In this document: positions 1 through 9,015 of the stretch, piece after piece
Layout: every line of letters starts with the position of its first letter
Numbering within the stretch: the stretch's first letter is position 1
The notes under the pieces: generated by a model
Told to the model about the DNA's origin: nothing
What the model saw: only the letters and a program-made list of their open reading frames with translations
The model's database searches: none
Position numbers and translations under genes: made by a program
Source: Deltaproteobacteria bacterium
GTDB taxonomy: Bacteria > Desulfobacterota > Desulfobacteria > Desulfobacterales > QNYZ01
Direction: 5' to 3'
Length of the DNA stretch: 62,255 bases
NCBI GenBank assembly: GCA_003973265.1
Contig: QNYZ01000104.1
Span: 1 to 62,255, forward strand

Positions 1-1119
1 GGCACCAATGACAATGGGCGTTTTTCCATCGACGATTCGCCGCCACTGGTCGTAGCGTTCCCCGGATGACAGGCTGCTGTGCAGCACAGCCCCCCGGTCG
101 CCGAACCTCGCCCTGAACCGCCGCTCGGTCTGGGAAATAAGGGCGATTTCAGGGACCAGCACCAGTACCTGCCCACCCTTCCGGAGAACCTTCCGGGCCA
201 GCGTTAAATAGATTTCCGTCTTACCGCTCCCCGTGACACCGGCCAGCAAAAAAGGCCTGAACCCCTTGCCCAGAGCGCTGGTGATTTCTTTTAAAACGGC
301 CTGCTGGTCACCCGTTAAAACCGGTGGCTGGTCAGGCCGAACGGCATCGCCAAAAGGATCCCGGTACACCGGCCGCTCGTATACCGCAACGGCTCCTGCC
401 TTGACCAGGCCCCGAACGATTGCAGCCGCAGTGGATATAATCTGTTTAAGATCGGCCAGGGGTAAATCCCCCTGATCGGCCAGGGCGGCAATTACTTTTT
501 TGCGCGGATCCGTCATCGGCGTGATCCCGGGTTGAATCAACCGGACCACCCGCTCGGTCTTTGATCGCGTGCGTCCGGTAATAACCTGCTGATGCGTCGT
601 GATCCACCCCTTGGATTTCATTTTTTTCAGCACCGTTTCCGGCCGCTGCCGGTGGCCAGACAGTTTAATCAGATGGCGCCGCATGGGGCCGGACTGCAAT
701 TGTTTTAAAATCGCCCGCATCGGTGCCGGTGTATCCGGGTCTGTTTGTGCCGCCAGCCCCGCATCGGCTATCGTTATCCGGGTATATTCGGACGTACTCA
801 GGCCCGTGGGCAGTGCGGTTTTAATTACCTGTCCAATGGGATGCAGGTAATAATCGGCTATCCAGCGAAAAAACGGGATCATTTCCCGGGGAAACAGGGG
901 CGAGTCGTCCATCACATCCAGAACCGGTTTGATCTCATCGTGTCCACGCTGATCGACAATCCCCAGAATATATCCGGTGACCCGCCGGTGGCCGAAAGAG
1001 ACCAGCACCCGGCATCCCTGACAAGCGCGGCCGTCCAGATCCGGTGGCACCCCATACGTATATGTACCCAAAACAGGCAGGGTAACAGCGACGTCAATAT
1101 AGGAAGAAAAAGAGATCAT
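1..1119 (-). CDS. priA: Primosomal protein N' (PriA helicase), partial
   Basis: This is the N-terminal 373 codons of PriA, the 3'-to-5' DNA helicase that recognises stalled forks and reloads the replisome; the gene runs off the window's left edge. The N-terminal DNA-binding region starts MISFSSYIDVAV and is followed by the helicase domain with Walker A motif AGVTGSGKTEIYL (minus strand, about 195-230) and then LVPEIALI. The zinc-binding cysteines and C-terminal helicase motifs lie outside. The ATG at 1119 is used; the frame stays open upstream without an ATG or a clear ribosome site, so the exact start is not certain. It sits 70 bp downstream of the CorC-like gene on the same strand, so co-transcription is possible. 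Confidence 0.93.
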   Translation of the reverse strand, partial: MISFSSYIDVAVTLPVLGTYTYGVPPDLDGRACQGCRVLVSFGHRRVTGYILGIVDQRGHDEIKPVLDVMDDSPLFPREMIPFFRWIADYYLHPIGQVIKTALPTGLSTSEYTRITIADAGLAAQTDPDTPAPMRAILKQLQSGPMRRHLIKLSGHRQRPETVLKKMKSKGWITTHQQVITGRTRSKTERVVRLIQPGITPMTDPRKKVIAALADQGDLPLADLKQIISTAAAIVRGLVKAGAVAVYERPVYRDPFGDAVRPDQPPVLTGDQQAVLKEITSALGKGFRPFLLAGVTGSGKTEIYLTLARKVLRKGGQVLVLVPEIALISQTERRFRARFGDRGAVLHSSLSSGERYDQWRRIVDGKTPIVIGA

Positions 1120-1189
1120 GAAGGTATGCAGGGTATCTGAATGCGTAACAAAGGGTTTCTTGTTTCAGTGGAAGCAGGTAATCGCGGTA

Positions 1190-2413
1190 TCAGGGTTCTT
1201 TTTTCCGGACCAGGTAAGATTCGATTCGATTTCCCCGTACGGTTTTAACAATCACTTCAAACCGGCCCAGATCAATCACCTCTTTTTCCTCGGGGATACG
1301 GCCGATCCGATCGAGAATATATCCCGAAAACGTATCATATTCAGGTGAGTCCGGTATCTCCATCGGTATTTTCAAATTGACTTCTTCTATATCCGATTTT
1401 CCCGGCACCAGCCATTCGTTGCTTTTCGTCTTGAAAATATGGGGTTCTTCCTTATCGGTTTCATCGCTGATCTCTCCCACCAGCTCCTCAATAACATCCT
1501 CCAGAGTAATTAACCCGGACACCCCGCCATGTTCATCCACCACGATGGCCAGGTGGCTCCGCCGTTTCTTGAACTGGGCAAGCAGAGAGTCGAGTTTTTT
1601 ATTTTCAGGGATAAAGTAAGGATCCCGCATCACTTTGCGGATATCAATATCGTCGCGACAGGCGGCCTGAAGGCTGAACAGGTCCTTGATATTGATAATC
1701 CCGACCACACGATCAATCTCCCCGTCAATCACCGGGACCCGGGTAAAACCCGACCGGCTGATGGCTTTAAGATCAAGCGGTTTATTCACATCGATGACAA
1801 ACATATCGGCCCGGGGCGTCATAATCTCCGACGCATTGGTATCGTCAAATTCGAAAACGTTGTAAATCAGGTCACGCTCTTCATGTTTGATCTCTCCGCC
1901 TTCCTCAACCACGTCCACAAATGTCATTAACTCTTTTTCCGTGGCCATCGGCATCGGCTTGATTTTCCCCGTCAGGCGGGGAATAAAATTCAGAAAAAGG
2001 AGGATCGGGTAAAAGAGAATCGATAACCAGTAGATCGGGTAGATGGTCAGGCGGGCGATAAGGATATTATTGCGGGTGGCAATGGATTTGGGAAATACTT
2101 CACCAAAAACGAGAATCAGCAGGGTCATCCCCCCGGTTGCCAGGCTCACCGCATAGGCCGGAAAAAGCCTCAGCGTAACGGTTGTGGCCAGTGCTGCCGC
2201 CCCGATGTTCGCAATGTTGTTACCGATCAGGATGGTCGTCAACAGGCGGTGGGAATCATTCTTCATCGATTCGATCAACCTGTCAGCTCGCCGGCCCTCG
2301 CTGGCCAGGTGGCGGGCCCGGGTGTGACTGATGGAAAACAGCGCTGTTTCAGCCGAGGAAAAGAATCCGGAAAGGACCAGCAATACGGCCAACACAATCA
2401 TTTCGCTTAACAT
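1190..2413 (-). CDS. CNNM/CorC-HlyC family membrane protein with CBS domains
   Basis: A 407-residue protein with the three-part architecture of the hemolysin C/CorC (CNNM) family: an N-terminal DUF21 transmembrane domain (about residues 1-190, hydrophobic helices beginning MIVLAVLLVLSGFFSSAETALFS split over the first helix), a tandem CBS pair (about 200-320, with EIMTPRADMFVID and VDEHGGVSGLITLEDV) and a C-terminal CorC_HlyC domain. Family members are linked to magnesium or cobalt efflux and divalent cation homeostasis at the inner membrane; the substrate here cannot be read from sequence. The ATG at 2413 has GGA about eight bases upstream. The upstream cytochrome gene is insulated from it by a terminator. 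Confidence 0.9.
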   Translation of the reverse strand: MLSEMIVLAVLLVLSGFFSSAETALFSISHTRARHLASEGRRADRLIESMKNDSHRLLTTILIGNNIANIGAAALATTVTLRLFPAYAVSLATGGMTLLILVFGEVFPKSIATRNNILIARLTIYPIYWLSILFYPILLFLNFIPRLTGKIKPMPMATEKELMTFVDVVEEGGEIKHEERDLIYNVFEFDDTNASEIMTPRADMFVIDVNKPLDLKAISRSGFTRVPVIDGEIDRVVGIINIKDLFSLQAACRDDIDIRKVMRDPYFIPENKKLDSLLAQFKKRRSHLAIVVDEHGGVSGLITLEDVIEELVGEISDETDKEEPHIFKTKSNEWLVPGKSDIEEVNLKIPMEIPDSPEYDTFSGYILDRIGRIPEEKEVIDLGRFEVIVKTVRGNRIESYLVRKKEP

Positions 2414-2443
2414 GAAGACATCCAGCTGATAGGAACGGGGCTC

Positions 2444-2484
2444 AAAAAAAACGGGAAACCGGTTCGTATGCCGGAATCCCGTTT
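2444..2484 (-). terminator. Rho-independent terminator after the cytochrome c gene
   Basis: Read on the minus strand, an 8-bp stem (AAACGGGA/TCCCGTTT) with an internal CCGG/CCGG extension is followed by a run of eight T. It lies just after the cytochrome c stop codon (2559) and before the CorC-like start (2413), so it should end the rnfB-rseC-hydrolase-cytochrome transcript. Confidence 0.8.
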
Positions 2485-2558
2485 ATTGTTTGACCTACGA
2501 AAACAACATATGCGGATGGTAAGTAAACAAAGAGGCACCATTTCAGGTCAATAAAGAA

Positions 2559-3032
2559 TCATTTGGGATGACACCGGGTACAACCAGTCGGGCCGGTCGG
2601 TCTCACCCGGTTGTCAGATCCACCTATCGTCATGGCGACCTTTTTATTCAATGCTTTAATCCGCCGGTGGCATCCCAGGCAACTTTTATGAAATGCGTTT
2701 TTAAAGTAGAGAATCGATTCATCACTGTTGCCCGGCCCGGGAGGTGTATCCAGATCGTGACACCCGGTGGTTTGACAGGACTGGACCGGCTCTTCCGCCG
2801 TCCATTGGTGATGGCAGGTCATACAGGCATACTCAAAATGAGCGGAATGGGGAAAGTCCACCGCTGCCCGTTTGGCGTCTATCGTCTCCGGCGCTTCCAG
2901 CGTTAAGATCCCCATCGGGATACACATTGTTTCATCACTGCTGGAGGCGACTTCGCTGCCAGCCATGCCTGTTGTAATTCCCAATACTGCCACACCGATT
3001 ATGCATAATAAAGCAATGGATACCTTATGCAT
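2559..3032 (-). CDS. Periplasmic class III tetrahaem cytochrome c (c3-like)
   Basis: A 157-residue secreted cytochrome. A signal peptide (residues 1-24, hydrophobic ALLCIIGVAVLGI) is followed by four haem-binding motifs: C70-x2-C73-H, C86-x4-C91-H (the spaced CxxxxCH form typical of cytochrome c3), C118-x2-C121-H and C151-x2-C154-H. Additional histidines (PHSAHF, FH) are suited to bis-His ligation. Such proteins shuttle electrons in the periplasm between hydrogenases or formate dehydrogenases and membrane complexes. The start at 3032 is chosen over the longer frame to 3122 because AGGGGGAGAGA lies directly upstream and the signal peptide begins there. It is the last gene before a terminator, in a run with an RnfB fusion, suggesting a redox role. 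Confidence 0.88.
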   Translation of the reverse strand: MHKVSIALLCIIGVAVLGITTGMAGSEVASSSDETMCIPMGILTLEAPETIDAKRAAVDFPHSAHFEYACMTCHHQWTAEEPVQSCQTTGCHDLDTPPGPGNSDESILYFKNAFHKSCLGCHRRIKALNKKVAMTIGGSDNRVRPTGPTGCTRCHPK

Positions 3033-3118
3033 TCTCTCCCCCTGCGTAGTTTTTTTTCGCTTTACATAATATTTCCCGGGTAAACTTGCAACCGTTATTT
3101 TAACGCATTTATCGACCT

Positions 3119-3952
3119 TCACATCGGGTGCCTTTTTTTACCCGCGTCTTTCTCTATCGACCGACTCAATTCAGACAAAAATATCTTTATACCTGCCATA
3201 AATGCTTCGGGTTTTTCAATGGCCATCATATGACCGGCCCGTTGAATCAGGCGGTATTGGCTGTTTTTTATCTTCTCATTTAACAAAGCGCCATATCTGG
3301 GCGGGGTCAGGTGGTCGTCCGCTCCTGAAACGATCAGAGCAGGGCAATTGATCTCCCCCACCCTGGAAACCACGTCAAAGGCATTACACGCGGAAAAATC
3401 CCCCCAGGTCACATCCGGGTCGGTTTCCAGAAGGGCCTTTCGGCTGCCGTCAATCAGCGCCATGGACGCATCGGGCCCAAAGGCCCACTGGCAGATCAAA
3501 TCGACCGTATCGGCATAATCGCGGCGAACCCCGTTTAGAATATCCGGATGAACCCGAAGCCGCGCACCGGTTCCCGCCAAAATCAGACCAGCCAGCCATG
3601 GGGGCTGTCTGAGCGCCGATTGCAGGGCAATGGCCCCCCCCAGAGAATGTCCGGCCAGAATCACATGGGGCAACGACAGGGTAGTTACAAAATCATCGAT
3701 AAAATCAGCATAGGCCTTGATGCTCCGACGGCCCCTGCCGGTGGACCGCCCGTGTCCGGGAAGATCGAGCAGGTAAACGGATCTGGATCGATCCGCCTCT
3801 TTAATATTTGATCTGAGGCGAACCGGCCAGGACTTATGGCTCCCGCCGGAACCGTGGATAAATACGATTGCCGTTGCGGTTTTTCCCCGGCTGCAGGAAA
3901 GGTTGTGGCCGGTATAATAAATCGATTCGGGGCCGATCTGGATACGCGCCAT
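3119..3952 (-). CDS. Alpha/beta hydrolase
   Basis: A 277-residue alpha/beta-hydrolase-fold enzyme. The oxyanion strand FIHGSGGSHKSW (about 31-42), nucleophile elbow GHSLGG with Ser103, acid SGADDHLTPP and catalytic His in RAGHMMAIEKPE are all present, so it should be active. No signal peptide is seen, so it is probably cytoplasmic. The family includes esterases, lipases and C-C hydrolases; the substrate cannot be assigned. It lies between rseC (19 bp upstream) and the cytochrome c gene on the same strand. No strong ribosome site precedes the ATG. Confidence 0.85.
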   Translation of the reverse strand: MARIQIGPESIYYTGHNLSCSRGKTATAIVFIHGSGGSHKSWPVRLRSNIKEADRSRSVYLLDLPGHGRSTGRGRRSIKAYADFIDDFVTTLSLPHVILAGHSLGGAIALQSALRQPPWLAGLILAGTGARLRVHPDILNGVRRDYADTVDLICQWAFGPDASMALIDGSRKALLETDPDVTWGDFSACNAFDVVSRVGEINCPALIVSGADDHLTPPRYGALLNEKIKNSQYRLIQRAGHMMAIEKPEAFMAGIKIFLSELSRSIEKDAGKKRHPM

Positions 3953-3970
3953 AAAAATTTGTCAGCCTTT

Positions 3971-4441
3971 TCAGGTAATCGGGCAGGACGAAAAACTTTT
4001 GGAAGACGCAACCGGTGGAAGAATTCGTATAATCTTAGGCATATAGGCGGATGACTTCGCCAGCCGATTTCCCTTGGATTTCATGAAAAACAACGCGGTT
4101 ACAAAAAACAACCCGCCGCATGCGGGCGATACCCACGACGCGCTTAAGCCGACCCAGGGGCCGGCGGCCTGACCGAAAATGGCGCCGGCAATCAGGCAGA
4201 GAATCGGGAATACGTAAATCAGAAAAGAAGCTTTCAGCAGTGCTGCGGTTTCGATGCTGACCAGGATGCGGTCACCGACCTTGGCCTGCACCGGATTTTC
4301 CGCTTCCACCAGGGCCTCCTGCCCCCCCTGCGTCGTACACGAATCTTTGGAGGTACAATGACTGCAGGCGCTCATCCGTGTGGTTTTTACCCAGGCACGG
4401 GATGCTGAGACTGCGGTAACAATGCCTTCTTCGGTAGCCAT
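3971..4441 (-). CDS. rseC: RseC/MucC family SoxR-reducing-system protein
   Basis: A 156-residue membrane protein of the RseC (MucC) family. The N-terminal soluble part starts MATEEGIVTAV and carries the conserved cysteine cluster C-x2-C-x5-C (SACSHCTSKDSC, residues 25-36), followed by two transmembrane helices (about 72-95 and 100-122). In other bacteria RseC acts with Rnf/Rsx proteins to keep SoxR reduced and modulates sigmaE. Here it directly follows an RnfB-type gene (51 bp gap), in line with that partnership, although no other rnf genes lie in the window. The C-terminal tail after about residue 125 is not recognisable. Confidence 0.82.
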   Translation of the reverse strand: MATEEGIVTAVSASRAWVKTTRMSACSHCTSKDSCTTQGGQEALVEAENPVQAKVGDRILVSIETAALLKASFLIYVFPILCLIAGAIFGQAAGPWVGLSASWVSPACGGLFFVTALFFMKSKGNRLAKSSAYMPKIIRILPPVASSKSFSSCPIT

Positions 4442-4492
4442 CGGGTTTACTCACTTTCCATTGATTGCGGCACCCATTTCCCGGGCGGGCGA

Positions 4493-6625
4493 TTACCCGG
4501 CCGGTGAGGCCGCCGCTGCAGTTTCTTCAGCCGGAGGCGCCGAAGCGATCGATACACCTTTTTGCTGGTAACAGATCAATCCGCATTGCAGGCATCGATC
4601 CGCTTCCGCCCTGGCCATATCTTCGGTAAAGCCGGTTTCCAGCTCCACACAATCCGGTTCGTCGCAAAGGGGCATGATCTGACGGGGATCCGTCGGAACG
4701 CCATGAACCTCGTCAACGTCCTGGATCACTGATATAGAGGTTAGGACGTTATCCGGCAATGTCAAGGGAATCCCGTACATCGTCTGATGAATGGCCGCCG
4801 CGGCCCTTCGCCCGGCGCCGATGGCCCGAATGGCACCGGAAAAATCACTCAGCACATCCCCCTTGGCCAGTAGCCCTGTCTGGTCAAAGAGAGCGGGATC
4901 CTTATAAGATTCAAAGGCTTCCCATTCCCATTCCGCAGCCGGCTTTTCAGAAAGGACTTCTCCGGCCCCGGGCTCTGCGTCAGCGTCGGAAACCGGCTGA
5001 ACCCGGTTCTGGGCCCGGGTAAAGATTAACTGGGGAAACCGCCCGGCTGATAAGACAATGGTGTCGGCAGACACGACTTTCGTATGCGATCTATCATCAT
5101 CCGTATATTCTATATGCGTCAACCGGTTTTTCCTGCCAAACAGCCGGGTCACGCCGGCGTCAAACAGCACTTCGACGCCATCTTCGCGCAGTGCCGCCAG
5201 TTGTTCTGCGTCCAGCGGGGAATCGGCTTTTCGTTCCTGGAACATGACGGTCACCTTTTCGGCCCCTAACTTTCGGCTTTTTTCGGCCGCTTCAATCACC
5301 GATGTTCCCCCGCCGGCGAGGACAACATGGCGTCCCAACCCGTCGATACCGGCTTCTTCTCCGTCAAATCGAAGTAAATCGATCAGCAGATACATACCCG
5401 GAACAGGGGTTTCGACTGTTTTTCCAGCGCCGCGGGCCAGCCGGCTGTCCCATCCGCCGGTGGCCAAAAACACGGCTTCCACATCCGATTCCAGCAACGA
5501 ATCAACGGAAAAGTCCTGTCCCAGGGCTTTCCCGGTTTCAGCCCGAACACCCATTTCAAGAATACCGTCAATATCCCAGTCAAGAATATCCATGGGAAGC
5601 CGATTGGCGGCGATGGCAGTTCTCAGCAGCCCGCCCAGCTTGTCCGTGGATTCATAAATAGTGGGCTCATGTCCGAGCCGGGCCATAAAAAAGGCCGTGG
5701 AGAGCCCTTCCAGGCCACCACCGACAATGGCGACCTTACGGCCCGTATCGGGTGCTTTGTAAGGCAGAATCCGTTTGCCGATTTTTTTTTCGTAGTCCGC
5801 CGCAAACCGCTTGAGATAGTTGATGGCCACCGGTTCATCGGACAGCTGGCGCCGGCAGTCATCCTCGCACGGACGCGGACACACCCGGCCAATCACTGTT
5901 GGAAACGGGTTGCGCTCTTTGATCACCTGGACAGACCGGTGATAATTTCCAAGTGAAATCTGCCGGATATAATCACAGATATCAATACCTGCCGGGCAGG
6001 CACGCTGACAGGGAGTGGTGCAGTCTTCGGTGGTATACTCCCGGATAATCCGCCGGGTGACCGATGACAGGGTGATGATGTGCTTAGGGCAGACCCGTTC
6101 GCAGGCACCGCAGCCCGTACATTTCTCTTCATTTACCTTCGGCAGGCCGTCCGGTCCCATACTCAGAGCGCCGAACTGACATACCTTTACACAGCTGCCA
6201 AGGCCCAGGCAGCCGATGGAACAGACCTTCATGCCGCCGCTGAGCAGAGCCGCCGCCCGGCAATCGCTTAATCCATCATAAATATATTTTATATCCGCAT
6301 CTTTAACACCATAGGTGCATCCCGGCCGGGCGATGTCGGGTTCTTTGGCCTCGATACTCATCCCCATGATTGCGGCAATCGCCTCGGCCACATCGGGGCC
6401 GGCGGCCACACATGAATTGGGCGGTGATTTTCCGGCCACAATGGCTTCCGCATTGGATCCGCACCCCGGGTATCCGCAGCCCCCGCAATTGGCCCCGGGA
6501 AGGGCATCATCCACAGCCAGAATCTGGGGGTCGACATATACGTAAAAAATCTTCGATGCGGCTGCCAGGCCGATACCGACCACCAAACCCATGATTCCCA
6601 TGATGCTGATGGCGACTACATCCAT
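4493..6625 (-). CDS. RnfB-type iron-sulfur protein fused to GltD/NfnB-like flavoprotein
   Basis: A 710-residue fusion. Residues 1-25 form a membrane anchor. Residues 30-190 match RnfB: a 4Fe-4S motif with C47, C50, C55 and C72, then Cys clusters at C135/C139/C145/C149 and C169/C172/C175/C179. From about residue 200 it becomes a glutamate-synthase-small-subunit/NfnB-type flavoprotein: an N-terminal Cys cluster (C202, C206, C210 and C249/C253/C257), the FAD fold VAIVGGGLEGLS (298-309), an NAD(P) fold VVLAGGGTSVIEAA, and a C-terminal CDEPDC...CLQCGLIC motif. The arrangement suggests a membrane-bound NAD(P)H- and ferredoxin-linked oxidoreductase passing electrons through RnfB clusters. It heads a run with rseC, a hydrolase and cytochrome c3. 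The missing rnfACDEG could be elsewhere, or this protein may work without them. Confidence 0.85.
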   Translation of the reverse strand: MDVVAISIMGIMGLVVGIGLAAASKIFYVYVDPQILAVDDALPGANCGGCGYPGCGSNAEAIVAGKSPPNSCVAAGPDVAEAIAAIMGMSIEAKEPDIARPGCTYGVKDADIKYIYDGLSDCRAAALLSGGMKVCSIGCLGLGSCVKVCQFGALSMGPDGLPKVNEEKCTGCGACERVCPKHIITLSSVTRRIIREYTTEDCTTPCQRACPAGIDICDYIRQISLGNYHRSVQVIKERNPFPTVIGRVCPRPCEDDCRRQLSDEPVAINYLKRFAADYEKKIGKRILPYKAPDTGRKVAIVGGGLEGLSTAFFMARLGHEPTIYESTDKLGGLLRTAIAANRLPMDILDWDIDGILEMGVRAETGKALGQDFSVDSLLESDVEAVFLATGGWDSRLARGAGKTVETPVPGMYLLIDLLRFDGEEAGIDGLGRHVVLAGGGTSVIEAAEKSRKLGAEKVTVMFQERKADSPLDAEQLAALREDGVEVLFDAGVTRLFGRKNRLTHIEYTDDDRSHTKVVSADTIVLSAGRFPQLIFTRAQNRVQPVSDADAEPGAGEVLSEKPAAEWEWEAFESYKDPALFDQTGLLAKGDVLSDFSGAIRAIGAGRRAAAAIHQTMYGIPLTLPDNVLTSISVIQDVDEVHGVPTDPRQIMPLCDEPDCVELETGFTEDMARAEADRCLQCGLICYQQKGVSIASAPPAEETAAAASPAG

Positions 6626-6885
6626 GTTGTTTCTCCTGTTTTGTGGAAACGAAAAAAAGCATCAACGTATATCGGCTGATTCATATCCTAATTTAAAGCC
6701 ATTGGCAAGACGTGAAACAACGATTTGCCGGGTACCTCCGGATCTGAATTGACATTTTTTAACAGGATCGATACCGTGTGCCCGTTAAATCTGGATTGAT
6801 CAGATCGGGTGGGGGGGGGACAATTGCCTGCGAAGTGGTTCCGGGAGCTGACCTGAACAGTTCATATTAAAAAAGAAGAAAGACC

Positions 6886-7719
6886 ATGGCTGATAAAGAA
6901 ACCGCGTATTACAACGAAGTGAAAGCGACCGCCACCTGGCTTCGCAAAAGGACAGCGATTCAACCCAAAATCGGTTTATTGACCGGCACCGGGCTGCAGG
7001 AAGCCATCCGCAGCATGACGCCGCAGTCGGTCTTTGACTACCAGCAAATCCCCCACTTTCCCCTGTCCACCGTCCAGAGTCATCCGGGACGACTCGTGTT
7101 TGGAGAGACCGACGGCGTCCCCATCATGGCCATGCAGGGACGGTTTCACCTTTACGAGGGTTACTCGCCGCTTGAAGTCACTTTTCCCGTACGCGTAATG
7201 CAATTGATGGGGATCCGATATCTGATCCTGACCAACGCGGCCGGGGGGCTGAACCCCGACTTTATGGCCGGCGACATCATGCTGATTACCGATCATATCA
7301 ATCTGACCGGCGCCAACCCGCTGGTAGGGCCCAATGAAGACCGCTGGGGGGTTCGATTTCCCGACATGGGGTTTGCGTATGATCCGGATCTGCTCCAGCG
7401 CGTTCAGACCGCAGCCGATAATCTGAAGATTTCCGTTCGGTCGGGTGTGTATGCCGGTTTTACGGGCCCCTCGCTGGAAACCCCGGCCGAGATCCGTTTT
7501 CTGCGCACAAGCGGCGCCGATGCCATCGGATTTTCCACGGTTCAGGAGGTAATTGCGGCGGTTCATGGAGGTATCCGGGTACTGGGTCTTTCCACCATTA
7601 CCAATGTTCATGATCCGGCCAACCCGGTACCTGCCAATGTCGACGATATCATCGCCGTGGCCCGGGCCGCTGCTTCAACGGTGGACAAACTGATCTGCGC
7701 AGTTACCGCCACCCTTTGA
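6886..7719 (+). CDS. punA: Purine nucleoside phosphorylase (trimeric class)
   Basis: A 277-residue PNP that cleaves purine (deoxy)nucleosides with phosphate in salvage. Visible family motifs are GLLTGTGL (phosphate loop), the SHPGR segment, GRFHLYEGYSP, ILTNAAGGL, GPSLETPAEIR with the base-contacting Glu, and LSTITNVHDPAN with the base-contacting Asn. The usual GMSTVPE is GFSTVQE here, which may alter specificity slightly or mark it as a PNP/MTAP relative. ATG with upstream AAGAAGAAAG at about ten bases. It stands alone, divergent from the rnfB fusion and convergent with the NifX cluster. The 260 bp upstream include a G8 run near 6813 but no promoter I can defend. Confidence 0.88.
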   Translation: MADKETAYYNEVKATATWLRKRTAIQPKIGLLTGTGLQEAIRSMTPQSVFDYQQIPHFPLSTVQSHPGRLVFGETDGVPIMAMQGRFHLYEGYSPLEVTFPVRVMQLMGIRYLILTNAAGGLNPDFMAGDIMLITDHINLTGANPLVGPNEDRWGVRFPDMGFAYDPDLLQRVQTAADNLKISVRSGVYAGFTGPSLETPAEIRFLRTSGADAIGFSTVQEVIAAVHGGIRVLGLSTITNVHDPANPVPANVDDIIAVARAAASTVDKLICAVTATL

Positions 7720-7820
7720 CAACTGGATTTAACCACAGGATTTGATAACAGGCCCCGCTTTTCGACAACGCAATCTCCGGTTACCGGTATCTGTCTCAGC
7801 GGGCAGGCAGGGGGGCTTCC

Positions 7821-8198
7821 TTATTTTGAACCGACAATCTCCACGAGGCTGGCCAGGAGAGCATGCGCGTCCGATTCATCCGGGTCCGGCGGAAGGTTAT
7901 TCAAGATTCCCAGCCCCTCGGTGGATTCGTGAAAGTCTTCCCCAGACAGCGGACTGACCAGGGCCGTATTGATCATGGCATTGACCCCGAGCAGCTGCCG
8001 AATCAGCCTGACACCATCCGTATCTTCCAGCGGATCATCAACAACGATCAGGTCCGGAACGCTGTCCGTGGCGGCATTCAATGCATCTGCGCCGGACCGC
8101 ACCCATGTGAGCCGAATATCCCTTCCGGCCGTTTCCAGCGCATCTCCAAATGCGCGGAACGCATCTTTACGCGGCGTGGCAATTACAATTTTATACAT
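7821..8198 (-). CDS. Receiver-like protein (degenerate response-regulator fold)
   Basis: A 125-residue single-domain protein resembling a CheY-type receiver: an N-terminal beta strand YKIVIATP, a central LIVVDDP motif that could hold the phosphorylatable Asp, and an amphipathic C-terminus. The invariant Lys of the K-P dipeptide is absent (LNNLPPDP in its place) and the N-terminal acidic pair is missing, so it may be a phosphorylation-independent pseudo-receiver. GGAG lies seven bases before the ATG. It is the last gene of the NifX/MinD cluster, 63 bp after fmdB, so it probably serves that system. Confidence 0.65.
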   Translation of the reverse strand: MYKIVIATPRKDAFRAFGDALETAGRDIRLTWVRSGADALNAATDSVPDLIVVDDPLEDTDGVRLIRQLLGVNAMINTALVSPLSGEDFHESTEGLGILNNLPPDPDESDAHALLASLVEIVGSK

Positions 8199-8261
8199 TC
8201 ATATTCTCCATCGTCCATATTCCCAACCGTCGGGGCTTTGATATCCGCATCACCGAAGCCA

Positions 8262-8510
8262 TCAGCTCCGGCCACAACACGACCCCGGCCCGGCACAGGA
8301 ACCCGCCCCCGGTTGACGGCCGCAACAGGCCGTATCTCCGGGTCCGGGCATTTTCGAATTCGCCTGTCCGGTCATGGAACTCGTCGCGGACATTAATTTG
8401 GTCGTATTGGCGCTGCCGCAGTCCGGGCAGGTCAACTTTGCGTCGCTCTCCACGACGAGGACTTCGCCCTTGACGCCACAATCGTTGCAGGCAATTTCAT
8501 ATATCGGCAT
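8262..8510 (-). CDS. FmdB-type zinc ribbon protein with Cys/Gly-rich tail
   Basis: An 82-residue protein starting MPIYEIACNDCG, the FmdB/Regulatory-protein zinc ribbon with CxxC at residues 8-11 and CPDC at 28-31. The C-terminal 30 residues are rich in Gly, Pro and Cys (ACCGRQPG, GSCCGRS) and could bind further metal. Function in this family is not settled; members are common next to formamidase, NifX-like and MinD-type genes in anaerobes. Strong ribosome site AGGAGGTTAAGTC before the ATG. It sits after a terminator that follows the NifX gene, so it may have its own promoter or depend on read-through. Confidence 0.78.
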   Translation of the reverse strand: MPIYEIACNDCGVKGEVLVVESDAKLTCPDCGSANTTKLMSATSSMTGQANSKMPGPGDTACCGRQPGAGSCAGPGSCCGRS

Positions 8511-8560
8511 GACTTAACCTCCTGATCCGGTTCGTCTCGTTCTTTGCCGCCATGAATTGA

Positions 8561-8596
8561 AAAAAAGCGACGCCGCCAGTGAAACAGGGCGCCGCT
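8561..8596 (-). terminator. Rho-independent terminator after the NifX-like gene
   Basis: On the minus strand a 9-bp stem AGCGGCGCC/GGCGTCGCT (one G-U pair) is followed by seven T. It lies 22 bp after the NifX-like stop codon and should separate the DUF134-MinD-NifX transcript from fmdB. Confidence 0.75.
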
Positions 8597-8617
8597 TCGA
8601 AAATTCCAGAGATGAAA

Positions 8618-8998
8618 TCAGGCGCCACCGCCACCGCCACAGGTATGTTCCTGGCTGAATTGCGACAGTTCACCCGCCACCAGAGCATTGACCGCCTCGC
8701 CGACGGTTCGGCTGGCACCGCCAAAATAGACTTCAATGCCCACCTGATTGAACCCCATTAGCGGGCGCATGCCCATGCCACCGGCGATCAGGGCCTTTAC
8801 CCCGTTTTCGGATAAATAATTAACCGGCGCCATGCAGCCACCCTGCTGATGGGGCACATTGGGGATCACTTTAACATCCTTGACCTGTGCATCCTCGACG
8901 TTGACCAGTGTATACATGTCACAATGCCCGAAATGGGCGCCCAGCGAGGCATCCAGCCCGCCCGGGGTCTCCGAAGGTATGGCAACCAATGCGTTCAT
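8618..8998 (-). CDS. NifX/NifB-type (dinitrogenase Fe-Mo cofactor) domain protein
   Basis: A 126-residue protein of the NifX/MTH1175 family: start MNALVAIPSETPGGLDA, the metal-site signature GAHFGHCDMYTLV (residues 21-33), GGCMAP, and GIEVYFGGASRTVGEAV. It ends in HTCGGGGGA, a glycine tail with one Cys. In Desulfovibrio a relative (orange protein, ORP) binds a Mo-Cu-S cluster and partners with MinD-type ATPases; here the neighbouring genes are of the same kinds, so a metal-cluster carrier role is plausible. No nif structural genes are in the window. Confidence 0.82.
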   Translation of the reverse strand: MNALVAIPSETPGGLDASLGAHFGHCDMYTLVNVEDAQVKDVKVIPNVPHQQGGCMAPVNYLSENGVKALIAGGMGMRPLMGFNQVGIEVYFGGASRTVGEAVNALVAGELSQFSQEHTCGGGGGA

Positions 8999-9015
8999 TA
9001 CGTCTCTCCTCTTCT

